DNA of 12,537 nucleotides, from the NCBI GenBank assembly GCA_913064935.1, contig CAJYBF010000010.1, forward strand, positions 1-12,537, in the 5' to 3' direction. The translations under genes were made by a program, and so were the position numbers. Under the pieces are notes generated by a model. The model was not told where the DNA came from. It saw only the letters and a list, made by a program, of their open reading frames with translations, and ran no database searches. This stretch comes from an uncultured Mollicutes bacterium. Its GTDB lineage: Bacteria; Bacillota_I; Bacilli_A; MAG-NZ. Positions 1-7,342 of this stretch are shown here, piece by piece. Every line of letters begins with the position of its first letter. The stretch's first letter is position 1.

Positions 1-88
1 TTTGAATTTCGTCTGACGCAACAAATCTGCGAGACTTATTTAGGTTTAAGTTAGATATATATACAAATGCAAACGACCTAACGACCTA
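1..88. other. Left-edge non-coding segment, possible chimeric join
   Basis: No gene is seen here. The segment directly follows the stop codon of the PD-(D/E)XK nuclease gene, which appears to lack its usual C-terminal part, so a join near 86-90 is possible. It holds an imperfect hairpin at 11-35 (GTCT and CGCA pair with TGCG and AGAC, with a two-base bulge) and two tandem copies of AACGACCT at 72-87 that run into the stop codon. The nine bases CTGACGCAA at 13-21 recur at 8729-8737 inside the phage block, which argues that this edge could still be phage. The origin is unresolved. Confidence 0.4.
72..87. repeat. Two tandem copies of an 8-bp unit
   Basis: AACGACCT occurs twice back to back at 72-79 and 80-87, followed by AAC. 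The second copy overlaps the stop codon of the nuclease gene. A short duplication exactly where that protein seems truncated could mark a recombination or assembly join; it could also be chance. Confidence 0.6.
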
Positions 89-916
89 ACCCATAAAATC
101 AAAATCATTATAAACAATATGTTTTAAACATTCTCTATATAATGCACCTTGAATATAATATCTGTGAATTGTATAAAGCATTGGAAAATCCTTATTAGCT
201 GATTCTCCTGTTTTTAAATCTACTGGAATAATTAATTTTAAATTATGGTTAATAACTAAGCAATCAAGCATTCCTTTACATCTCTTTCCGTTAACTACTG
301 TGTCAAATTTATATTGATAAATAATTTGAATTCCAGGTACTCCCTGAGCAAAATATTTAGCAGTATAAGGATGACTGATCAATGTAGCTGCAGTATGTGA
401 TGCATGTAACCACATTTCAGGTTTAATCAAAATCTTACCTCTTGAAGACATTCTGTCTTTAAAATATTCTTTACCAGCTTTAACTACGGTAGAAAACACT
501 TTATCATCTGAGTAATTCTTATAAACCTTTAATTGATTAGCTGCATCTAAAATATCAGATTTGTATTGCTCAATTTTAGAAGAAATCTTCATTGATTTTC
601 TTCTTCCTAATGGTGTAGCTACTTCCATTATTTCATCTACTTTCCCAGTGTACTTATTAAGTATCACATCGCAAATATTTTTAACATTGGTAGTTGGTGG
701 TTTTGCAGATACTCCTTTATGAAATGTTTTATCAACCAAATGAGGTTCAAAACACATCATATCTACTAAACTACCAAATTTTAAATTAAAACTTTGCTTC
801 ACTCCTCCAACAACATCCAATCCTTGCTTATCTATTGAAGCTAACATTGAATATGAAGGAAGTTCCAAGTCTCTGTACTGTTGTTCAGAGATATTGAGAT
901 TATGGTCTTCTATCAT
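86..916 (-). CDS. PD-(D/E)XK exonuclease (RecB/Cas4/RecE-like), C-terminus probably truncated
   Basis: Predicted Mg-dependent DNA exonuclease that would produce single strands for the phage annealing protein. The core motifs are visible: D218 in GMLDCLVI, then D233-L-K235 in PVDLKTG, then a Q256/Y260 motif in YYIQGALYREC. The N-terminal part (residues 20-60, with FGSLVD) resembles the usual GSxxH-like helix of phage PDDEXK_1 proteins. ATG start at 916 overlaps the stop of the preceding gene by four bases (ATGA), showing translational coupling. Family members usually continue some tens of residues past the Q-x-x-x-Y helix. This one ends after ten more residues, at the edge of a segment with a tandem repeat, so truncation by a sequence join is inferred. 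Family assignment is fairly sure; exact polarity and substrate are not. Confidence 0.8.
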   Translation of the reverse strand: MIEDHNLNISEQQYRDLELPSYSMLASIDKQGLDVVGGVKQSFNLKFGSLVDMMCFEPHLVDKTFHKGVSAKPPTTNVKNICDVILNKYTGKVDEIMEVATPLGRRKSMKISSKIEQYKSDILDAANQLKVYKNYSDDKVFSTVVKAGKEYFKDRMSSRGKILIKPEMWLHASHTAATLISHPYTAKYFAQGVPGIQIIYQYKFDTVVNGKRCKGMLDCLVINHNLKLIIPVDLKTGESANKDFPMLYTIHRYYIQGALYRECLKHIVYNDFDFMG

Positions 917-1299
917 CTTTGCCCTATGTCTCTAAGATATTCTCTTGTATCATCCCTACCCATGCTTCTAGCATGTGTACCACAAGGGAGCTCTATTATT
1001 ATTTTTCCTAATTTTTGAGCTTCTCTTAATTCCCAAGCAACTCCACCAGGTATTCTTCCATCAGGTAAAGCTCTAAATGCAAAAACATCTGCATCTCTAA
1101 CTTCACTCAAAAATACAAGATCGAATGCAACTTCATATCCATGCATCTTAATCTCTTTTTCAAACCTATTACTGATTTCTTTAGAATTAGGATTGAATAC
1201 AGATAAATTTAATTTTTCTAAAGTCTCAACATCTCTATTTTCTTGTGGAGTTCCATAAATTCCCATAAAATGAGCATAATATACTTTCTTTTTTTTCAT
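913..1299 (-). CDS. Nucleoside 2-deoxyribosyltransferase-like (DRHyd-type) small protein
   Basis: A 128-aa protein with a Rossmann-like pattern seen in nucleoside 2-deoxyribosyltransferase relatives: a first strand with YYAHFMGIYGT (7-17), VFNPNS (34-39), a D69-A-D71 pair after a hydrophobic strand, and GGVAWELREAQKLGKIIIELP (85-105), where E90 sits in the place of the family's catalytic glutamate. Such enzymes cleave or exchange the N-glycosidic bond of (deoxy)nucleosides or nucleotides. In a phage this could serve nucleotide salvage, degradation of host nucleotides, or removal of nucleotide signals; the substrate cannot be read from the sequence. Starts at ATG 1299, one base after the TGA of the upstream gene, and overlaps the nuclease gene by four bases. 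The fold call rests on motif spacing only. Confidence 0.55.
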   Translation of the reverse strand: MKKKKVYYAHFMGIYGTPQENRDVETLEKLNLSVFNPNSKEISNRFEKEIKMHGYEVAFDLVFLSEVRDADVFAFRALPDGRIPGGVAWELREAQKLGKIIIELPCGTHARSMGRDDTREYLRDIGQR

Positions 1300-1300
1300 A

Positions 1301-1519
1301 TCAATTGTTTAAATAATTACCTTCTTCATCACATTCATTACCATCTTCATCTTCATAACCTATAAGATATGAAGAAGTTGAGGCAATTAAAGGGCAATCA
1401 TCACATTCAATTTCAGAAATCAAATCAACATGCCCATTAAATTTCTCACTTTCTTCTTTTGTGATAACAATATCACTAAAACCTAGCCTGACAAAAACTT
1501 TTTTTACATCTTTGCTCAT
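1301..1519 (-). CDS. Small acidic hypothetical protein
   Basis: A 72-aa protein of no family I recognise. The N-terminal half is mixed-charge (MSKDVKKVFVRLG). The C-terminal half is strongly acidic and contains C39-x-x-C42 and C63, which could bind a metal but are too few for a confident zinc-finger call. ATG at 1519 lies three bases after the stop of the lipoprotein gene, behind the A-rich stretch AAAAATTTAAGCA, with no Shine-Dalgarno. It sits in the same transcription unit as the lipoprotein and the deoxyribosyltransferase-like gene. Small acidic phage proteins are often inhibitors or DNA mimics; here that is only a possibility. Confidence 0.6.
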   Translation of the reverse strand: MSKDVKKVFVRLGFSDIVITKEESEKFNGHVDLISEIECDDCPLIASTSSYLIGYEDEDGNECDEEGNYLNN

Positions 1520-1522
1520 TGC

Positions 1523-2107
1523 TTAAATTTTTACAAATAAATAATCATCTTCTTCACTATTCTGATCACATGATAATTCTCTTGTTCCTAAATATCTGTA
1601 ACCAGATATTGAAGGAGTACTTAATGTCTCACAATTTGTAATATTATCACAATCTTGAGTAACTACAATTCCTGCATCTTTTATTCCAATTGAATAAAAA
1701 TTACAATATTTAACCTGCCCACATATATCTGAATTTTCATCAGACCTTTGGTCAACTGCATGTCCAGATATAACTAATCCTTTATCTGCTTTAATATTAC
1801 CTCCTCCTAAGAAGAATGTGTTATTACTTATAATAATAGTTCCACTTGAATTTACAGAACCATTACCTACAAAATGCAAAGAAGATTCAAATACAGCGTC
1901 CCCAAGAATGGTTAATATGTAATCACCATTAACCCTTACTATTCCGTCAAAATTCACATCTCCATCAATACATGTATCTTCATTAATGATAATAGTATCG
2001 TCAGTTGTTCTCGACTCAATCTTTTGATAAACATTAAATTTGGAAGTACAGTCATCTGTACATGAAAATATTAATGTAATTATTAGTAATCCTAAAATTT
2101 TCTTCAT
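1523..2107 (-). CDS. Phage-encoded lipoprotein with beta-rich repetitive body
   Basis: The N-terminus MKKILGLLIITLIFSC is a complete lipoprotein signal: two lysines, a hydrophobic stretch, and a lipobox ending in C16, followed by TDD. Acidic residues just after the cysteine are common in surface-exposed lipoproteins of Bacteroidota. The 194-aa product would be lipid-anchored in the cell envelope. Residues about 45-125 alternate short hydrophobic strands with G/N/S/D turns (GDVNFDGIVRVNGDY, NGSVNSSGTIIISNN), suggesting a small beta-helix or beta-solenoid. There are about eight cysteines in the mature part. I chose ATG 2107, not the upstream TTG at 2131, because it yields a clean signal peptide and begins just after the stop of the resolvase gene. 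Phage lipoproteins such as T5 Llp block receptors against superinfection; a similar role is inferred, not shown. Confidence 0.75.
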   Translation of the reverse strand: MKKILGLLIITLIFSCTDDCTSKFNVYQKIESRTTDDTIIINEDTCIDGDVNFDGIVRVNGDYILTILGDAVFESSLHFVGNGSVNSSGTIIISNNTFFLGGGNIKADKGLVISGHAVDQRSDENSDICGQVKYCNFYSIGIKDAGIVVTQDCDNITNCETLSTPSISGYRYLGTRELSCDQNSEEDDYLFVKI

Positions 2108-2111
2108 TGTT

Positions 2112-2579
2112 TTAAAATAATTTAATCCCAACTCTAGAATTATCCTTATCTACTGAGTAGAGTGGAAATTCTTTTGGGTTTGCTTCGTTAATTAATCTCC
2201 CGTCTATGCTCATTGGCACTGGGAATACGTACTTTACGTTATCATCTTCAATAAAGTCATGAGCTGTCATCAAATCCTGAAGGAGCTCTACACTATTACT
2301 GAAGTCAAACAGTCTCTTACTGTTTCTTATTTGGTGATAACCTATTATGATAGGATCACTTTTACCATGCTTCATAGCCATGAACTTAGATCTTAATGCT
2401 TCAAATTGATTAGGGCGATTTGGATCTACATAACCTTTAACCTGTTTTTTACCAGAGTTAAAACTTTGTATTCCTAATTTTCTAATATACTTTGAAACAG
2501 TGGGACTAGCAAAGATTCCTTTACTAGTCTTAACCTTACTGTTCTTTAATGAAGGCACGTTATGTGGTATGAATATCAT
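2112..2579 (-). CDS. RusA-like Holliday junction resolvase
   Basis: Endonuclease that cuts four-way junctions and branched replication DNA. The N-terminus MIFIPHNVPSLKNSK matches the typical RusA opening (I-x-G-x-P-x-x-K-N-S/R pattern). The acidic active-site region appears as RLFDFSNSVELLQDLM followed by AHDFIEDDNVKYV, which supplies the aspartates of the family near the middle of the protein, as expected for the RusA fold (about 120-160 aa). I place the start at ATG 2579 (155 aa), which best fits the family N-terminus. An in-frame ATG at 2609 would add ten residues and overlap the preceding gene by 14 bases, so it remains possible. It fits with the annealing ATPase and the exonuclease as the resolving step of phage recombination. 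Confidence 0.8.
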   Translation of the reverse strand: MIFIPHNVPSLKNSKVKTSKGIFASPTVSKYIRKLGIQSFNSGKKQVKGYVDPNRPNQFEALRSKFMAMKHGKSDPIIIGYHQIRNSKRLFDFSNSVELLQDLMTAHDFIEDDNVKYVFPVPMSIDGRLINEANPKEFPLYSVDKDNSRVGIKLF

Positions 2580-2595
2580 ATCCACTGGTTGTTTT

Positions 2596-2922
2596 CTACT
2601 CTCTAACATTACCTGCTTTTATTAAGTTAATAAATTCTTTTATTGTGAATGCAGATATCGGCCCTGCTATATCTCTATTCCATAAAGTACATAAACTAAC
2701 ATCTGAATATTTATCTCCTTGTTGATCTCTGAGATATAAGTAATCTCCAGAAGCTACAAGTGATTTAGAATAATGAGGACTATGCTTAGATTGATAAATA
2801 ATATAATTCCATCTATGATAACCATCTTCTTTAAAACCTAAATTCTCAAGAGTAATTAACTCTTCAACTACATTACAAAATTTATTTGCAAATTTACCCA
2901 TATTCCTTTCTTTTAAAGCCAT
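2596..2922 (-). CDS. Hypothetical protein
   Basis: A protein of up to 108 aa that I do not recognise. It carries several aromatic residues (HRWNYIIYQ, DYLYLRD) in alternating beta-like runs and a helical C-terminus (FTIKEFINLIKAG), suggesting a small alpha/beta domain. Two starts compete: ATG 2922, overlapping the methyltransferase gene by ten bases, and ATG 2901, which is preceded by GAAAGGAAT, one of the few Shine-Dalgarno-like stretches in the window. With the second start the protein is 101 aa. It lies between the methyltransferase and the resolvase in one unbroken series of overlapping genes. Confidence 0.6.
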   Translation of the reverse strand: MALKERNMGKFANKFCNVVEELITLENLGFKEDGYHRWNYIIYQSKHSPHYSKSLVASGDYLYLRDQQGDKYSDVSLCTLWNRDIAGPISAFTIKEFINLIKAGNVRE

Positions 2923-4523
2923 CTTAATTTTCTTTTATTAATTGGGTTATTCATCATAAATAATGAGTTAAAATTAACTTCAATCAGTTTCTGAGCCATT
3001 AAAGGTACTACTGAATTTCCAATAAATTTTAATTGATTAGTTTTTGTTCCAGTCAATTCATAGTCTTTAGGAAATCCTTGTATTGCTTTTAATTCCTCAA
3101 CATGAAGCATTCTTATTTTTATGTCTAACATTCTATGTTTTGCCATAAATCTTTTAATCTCCATAGCTGTTTTTGAGTCACTACTTTTTATAAATGATTT
3201 ATCAACATTAACTTTTTCTGAAGCTGATATTAAGTATAAAGGTTTCTTATCCATCTTAGCAATAAGAGTTGGTCCAGGTTGATCAATTGATCTTCCTTTA
3301 TTAGAAAACTGAGTATCTACAATCCATTGAGCTGAAAGTAATTTATGTTTTGGAGTAGTAGTGATAGTGCCTGCTGGAGCATCAATACTCGAACTTGTAG
3401 GATTAGAATAATCATAATCTATAAATTGAGCAGCATGCCTTTCCTTTGTTGTAATTGTATTCAAAGGTTCTTCAACACTATTAGCACCACCATTTCCATA
3501 ATAAGATGTCAGAAATACTGGTTTAACCAAACCATGAGTTCTATTCGTTAAGATTGTACCTAAAGGTTCATCTGCAGAATGTGTCTTATGCTTGGGATCA
3601 CCACCATTATATCTTTTAATAAATACAGGTTGGACAACAGCTTGATTGTTTACGCATGTTATTGTTCCTAAAGGATCATTGACACTTGTAACTTTACCTG
3701 CTGGTCTTCCTGAATAATACTTCTTAATAAACAATCCTTCTTTCTCAAATTTATGTAATCCTGCTAATATTCTTTTCAGAGTATTTTCAGAATAAGGTTT
3801 ATTCATTTTTGTTAATCCAAAAATACTTCTACCTTCATCATTTAAATCCAATAAATCTCTAACAGCTTTCCAAGGTTTTAAATTACTACCTTTCATTTTA
3901 CTTTTCTTAATATGAGTCTTTTTCGGGAAAGAAATAGGTAAACCATTTCTTCCAAAAATTCCAAAATATCTTTCTCTTGATGTGTATGCACCAAAATCAG
4001 CAGAATTAAGTAATTTAAAATCATAATCATAACCAAGACTCATAAGATCATCTCTCCATTTAAGGTAATCAATTCCTTTTTGACTACTAATAGGCTTACC
4101 TTTTAAATCAAGTGGGCCCCAAGACATAAATTCTCTTACATTCTCAATATAAAGATAGTCTGGATTAATTTCCTTAACATATCTTCTAAGATGTTCAGCT
4201 AATGTCCTGCTATCTGCACTTCTAGCCATACCTCCTTTTGCTTTAGAAAAATGAGTACACTCTAATGAAGCCCAAATATTAATAATAGCTTTTGGATCTT
4301 TAATTCTTATAGCTTCAATAAGAATTTTAATTTTCTGAATAACATTCCAATCCCTGATATCCTCTGTAAAATGAATAGCATTAGGATGATTCTTCTTATG
4401 ACACTTTATTGCTTCAGCGTCATGGTTCACGCAGGCTAATACTTCTGTATTAACACCTGCTAAGTGGATACCAGTGGATGTACCACCAGCACCACAAAAT
4501 AGATCTATCCAGTAAGTCTTCAT
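2913..4523 (-). CDS. DNA (cytosine-5) methyltransferase with variant motif IV and five internal repeats
   Basis: Transfers a methyl group from S-adenosylmethionine to cytosine C5, probably marking phage DNA against host restriction. Motif I is DLFCGAGG (7-14); motif IV is variant, with C89 in ASLECTHFSKAKGG instead of the usual PCQ; motif VI is IENV (126-129); motif VIII is TSRERYF (181-187); motif IX-like LHVEELKAIQGFP (473-485) and motif X GNSVVP (502-507) close the catalytic fold. At 536 aa it is longer than a minimal enzyme because residues about 275-430 hold five repeats of S-[VAI]-x-x-P-[LAG]-x-T-[IL] spaced 30-36 residues, in the place of the target recognition region. The start ATG 4523 shares one base with the upstream stop (TAATG). 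No partner endonuclease is present, so it is an orphan methylase. Confidence 0.95.
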   Translation of the reverse strand: MKTYWIDLFCGAGGTSTGIHLAGVNTEVLACVNHDAEAIKCHKKNHPNAIHFTEDIRDWNVIQKIKILIEAIRIKDPKAIINIWASLECTHFSKAKGGMARSADSRTLAEHLRRYVKEINPDYLYIENVREFMSWGPLDLKGKPISSQKGIDYLKWRDDLMSLGYDYDFKLLNSADFGAYTSRERYFGIFGRNGLPISFPKKTHIKKSKMKGSNLKPWKAVRDLLDLNDEGRSIFGLTKMNKPYSENTLKRILAGLHKFEKEGLFIKKYYSGRPAGKVTSVNDPLGTITCVNNQAVVQPVFIKRYNGGDPKHKTHSADEPLGTILTNRTHGLVKPVFLTSYYGNGGANSVEEPLNTITTKERHAAQFIDYDYSNPTSSSIDAPAGTITTTPKHKLLSAQWIVDTQFSNKGRSIDQPGPTLIAKMDKKPLYLISASEKVNVDKSFIKSSDSKTAMEIKRFMAKHRMLDIKIRMLHVEELKAIQGFPKDYELTGTKTNQLKFIGNSVVPLMAQKLIEVNFNSLFMMNNPINKRKLRWL

Positions 4524-6019
4524 TATTTCTTACAATAATTAAACATACTAGTAGATGAATCATAAGCTACACATTGCCTATTAGAGCGATATGTTTTAAA
4601 AGCATCATCTCTATTTCCATTAAATGTAGTTCCACCAATGCCAATCCAAAACGCTTGCTTACTATAAAGAGCACAACTATCATGTCCATCTGTGATAATA
4701 ACAGAGTTATTACCATTCTCTTTGATTTTATTAACAACTTTATTGAAATTAGTTCCACCACTTTTAGAAAAACTAAGAATAGTAATTTCATTGATTTTGT
4801 TTATTTGATATAAACTACCGTCAAAGAAATATAAATTCTCAATCATTCCCATTCTAAATAAAACCATAGCAATGCCTTTTGCTAAATCAATCATCCTTAT
4901 AGATGTACCTTCAAAAATCTCATTAGAACCCATAGATCCTGAACAATCAAGATATAAGTCAATTTTACCTTTGTAAAGTCTAGTTTCATTACCTACATTA
5001 AGTATTTCTGCATTCCTAAATATAGGATGAAGAAATTCTAATCCAAATAAATCCTCACATTCTTCACAATCAAATAAACTCTCTTCAACACGTTTAAATT
5101 TAGAAGAAAAGTAGTTCATTGATTCATTAAGAATTTTTTCCATAACCTTTCTGATACTGTCCTTATTAATAGATACTTTTTTTAAGTTATCTTTTAATTG
5201 ATCAATTTTTTCTAGGAATTCTGGATTCTCATTCATCAAATCTTTCATAGCTTCTTTACCAAGCTGATCTTCTAACTCTTTAATCTTATCATCAGTCTTA
5301 TTTTTTGCATTTTCAATTTTACTTTCTGCTCTTTTCAAAGCATCATCTACAATATCTGAAGCAGACTTTTGATTAGGTTTAGGTGCAGATTTTCTATTAT
5401 TAGATCCAGAATCCTTACCAGCTCCAGTTGAAGGATCAGACTTACCATCCTCATCTCCTTCTCCATCAAGTTTTCCTTCTCCTTTAGAGTCTTCATCTCC
5501 ATTACCAGTTCCAGATTCTAAACCTTGAGGCTCATTTCCTTCTCCTCCGTTTCCTCCTCCATCATCTTGTTGTTTTTGTTGTTCTTCTTTTACCTCATCA
5601 TCAACTATCTGCAGTACTAATGCAAGTTCTCTAGTTAATATCTGAGTGTATAATGGTGAATCAACAGTAACAACCTTAGTTAATGAATCGTAAACTTTAT
5701 CTAATACTTTATGCCTAATACCATTGTCTTCAGTCTCAGGCCTTCTCTTAACTTCATCATTTACATAAACACTGTAAACATCATTTATAAGTTCAGTAGA
5801 TAAAGTACAGGGTTTCCCTGTCTCTTTTTCAACATAATCTTTAACACCACGTAACCTCATCTCTTCATAAGATGTTACACCTGGCATTATGACATGATTA
5901 TCTTTTCTAAATCCAAAAATACCATCTCCAGTATTTTTGTATCTATTATATGGATCATAAGAGGGAACATTAACATTCCCTCTCTTTTTTAATCCATCCT
6001 TTCTACTAAGAAAACTCAT
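4523..6019 (-). CDS. VWA-domain protein, CobT-like, partner of MoxR ATPase
   Basis: A 498-aa protein with a C-terminal von Willebrand A domain. The metal-ion-dependent adhesion site is intact: D358-C-S360-G-S362 in LDCSGSMGS, T423 in GGTNF, and D444 in IITDG. Residues 150-210 form a low-complexity acidic Gly/Asp/Glu linker, and 220-290 look helical or coiled-coil. This order (N-terminal domain, acidic linker, VWA) is that of CobT-like subunits. Residues 318-321 hold C-E-E-C. The gene starts at ATG 6019 sharing one base with the stop of the MoxR gene, so the two are made together. Known MoxR/VWA pairs act as chaperones that insert metals or remodel a client complex; CobS/CobT is a cobalt-chelating pair. 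The client here is unknown, and no cobalamin gene is nearby. Confidence 0.88.
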   Translation of the reverse strand: MSFLSRKDGLKKRGNVNVPSYDPYNRYKNTGDGIFGFRKDNHVIMPGVTSYEEMRLRGVKDYVEKETGKPCTLSTELINDVYSVYVNDEVKRRPETEDNGIRHKVLDKVYDSLTKVVTVDSPLYTQILTRELALVLQIVDDEVKEEQQKQQDDGGGNGGEGNEPQGLESGTGNGDEDSKGEGKLDGEGDEDGKSDPSTGAGKDSGSNNRKSAPKPNQKSASDIVDDALKRAESKIENAKNKTDDKIKELEDQLGKEAMKDLMNENPEFLEKIDQLKDNLKKVSINKDSIRKVMEKILNESMNYFSSKFKRVEESLFDCEECEDLFGLEFLHPIFRNAEILNVGNETRLYKGKIDLYLDCSGSMGSNEIFEGTSIRMIDLAKGIAMVLFRMGMIENLYFFDGSLYQINKINEITILSFSKSGGTNFNKVVNKIKENGNNSVIITDGHDSCALYSKQAFWIGIGGTTFNGNRDDAFKTYRSNRQCVAYDSSTSMFNYCKK

Positions 6020-7062
6020 TAGTTAAATTGATTTAATACATCAGCTTCATCCTCATCACTTTTTAAGAAATCTAATTTAGCTTCTTCATCAGCAATTCTC
6101 TTCTGTAAATCAACTTCATCTTGCTCAGTAACAAATCCACCAGCACTAGCTTTTCCATAAGCTAATTCTAATTGATCATATTTCTTATTGTATTCATCAG
6201 TAGAAATACATTGACCAATTCCATCAACAATATCATATAATTCTCTAATTTCTTTAGGAACTAATGTTTTTGCCAATTCTTTAGCAATAGCTTTTCCTAC
6301 TAATAACTCGGTAGTCTTAACTAAAGCTCTATCCTCAAGCATTTTCCAAACACACATCACATTCTTAACTAATGTAGGTAAGAAGGATAATGCTCTATCT
6401 GATAATTCTGAATGACAAACATCAAGAACCTTCTTAAGTTTATCTGCATTTAATGATATTGCAAGAATATCAGTTTCTTGTGGAAGATGGATATCATGTT
6501 TTTGAGTGAAAGTCTTACCACCTTTAGCATAATATGTCAACATATCAGAAGGAGTTAGTCTTGTTACTTCATGAGTAATTAAGAATCTATCCCAAAAAGG
6601 AGAATCAACTTCATCGTCAGGAATTTCATTACATGTGGCAATAAAATTTTCCCAAATACAAGGCACTTTTTCAGTACCATTAAATAGCACTTTTTCATTC
6701 ATAATACCAAGCAAACTATTTCTCAATGAAGCTGACGCTTTATCAATTTCATTAATAATAACTACTTTAGCACCAGTTATAGGTGAATTTATTTTATATT
6801 TATTTGTAGTAGTTAATGCTTCCAAATCAACATTACCTTTTACAGCATTACTTCTAGTACCTTCATCAGTTTCTAATAGAAATAAATCTGAGTTACCAAG
6901 CTTCCCTAAAGATGCTTTTGCATAATCAATTACGGCAGCAGTTTTAGCCACTCCAGGAGGGCCAATTAATAATATAGGTGTCTTTACTGCTTCACCAAGA
7001 GCCATTACTCTGAATGTCTCTTCTTTTTTCATCAAATTAGTATTGATTGTTCTTTTAATCAT
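6019..7062 (-). CDS. MoxR-family AAA+ ATPase (CobS-like)
   Basis: A 347-aa AAA+ ATPase. Walker A is GPPGVAKT (34-41), Walker B VIINEID (101-107), sensor 1 ATCNE (142-146), and an arginine-finger-type R159 in DSPFWDRF; the helical lid follows at about 200-260. The spacing and the ALGEAVKTPILLIGPPG opening are those of MoxR/CobS. It would form a hexameric ring that uses ATP to act on a client together with the VWA protein encoded next. Its start (ATG 7062) follows the upstream stop by eight bases, behind AATAACAAATC, an A-rich leader without Shine-Dalgarno. Phages of several groups carry such pairs but the function is not settled; metal insertion as in cobaltochelatase is only one option. Confidence 0.92.
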   Translation of the reverse strand: MIKRTINTNLMKKEETFRVMALGEAVKTPILLIGPPGVAKTAAVIDYAKASLGKLGNSDLFLLETDEGTRSNAVKGNVDLEALTTTNKYKINSPITGAKVVIINEIDKASASLRNSLLGIMNEKVLFNGTEKVPCIWENFIATCNEIPDDEVDSPFWDRFLITHEVTRLTPSDMLTYYAKGGKTFTQKHDIHLPQETDILAISLNADKLKKVLDVCHSELSDRALSFLPTLVKNVMCVWKMLEDRALVKTTELLVGKAIAKELAKTLVPKEIRELYDIVDGIGQCISTDEYNKKYDQLELAYGKASAGGFVTEQDEVDLQKRIADEEAKLDFLKSDEDEADVLNQFN

Positions 7063-7072
7063 GATTTGTTAT

Positions 7073-7342
7073 TTAATTGTTATTATTTTTTTTTATATGA
7101 TCTTTATTAAAATACTCAAGTCCATTCTTAACGGGATTTATAGGTTGTCTAGGTTGATTACCGTTTATATCTATTAATGAATAAGAATGATTATAACTAG
7201 AAGAATCTTCTTTTAATCTTGATACAATTGTAAATTCATTTTCTCCATTCTGACAATAAATTGTCTTCAGAGTGACCTTATCTCCTATTTTAAAACCATT
7301 AAGATCAGTATAATTTTTAGCAATCTTTCTTTTAAACATCAT
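7073..7342 (-). CDS. Small hypothetical protein, possible SH3-like barrel
   Basis: An 89-aa protein not recognised as a known family. The stretch FKIGDKVTLKT followed by NEFTIVSRLKED and YSLIDINGNQ looks like the strand pattern of a small SH3/KOW-like barrel, seen in many phage accessory proteins, but this is a weak resemblance. It ends in KKNNNN. Two consecutive ATGs at 7342 and 7339 overlap the primase stop codon by four bases, and the ACAAATATT leader lies inside the primase 3' end. Its place between the primase and the MoxR gene gives no clear hint of a role. Confidence 0.6.
   Translation of the reverse strand: MMFKRKIAKNYTDLNGFKIGDKVTLKTIYCQNGENEFTIVSRLKEDSSSYNHSYSLIDINGNQPRQPINPVKNGLEYFNKDHIKKNNNN

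Noticed and set aside
11..35. Left-edge hairpin as a tRNA fragment or intrinsic terminator
   Set aside because: No tRNA arms or CCA end are present, and no U-run follows the stem on either strand.
3345..3551. Open frame on the plus strand inside the methyltransferase gene
   Set aside because: It lies opposite a gene with clear motifs, its product has no recognisable features, and it coincides with the repeat region, which explains its openness.
4567..4813. Open frames in other phases (both strands) over the 3' part of the VWA gene
   Set aside because: They overlap the MIDAS-coding part of an intact VWA domain; AT-rich codons produce long hydrophobic shadows.
6635..6925. Plus-strand open frame of 96 codons opposite the MoxR ATPase
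   Set aside because: Antisense to the Walker B and sensor region; no leader or family resemblance.
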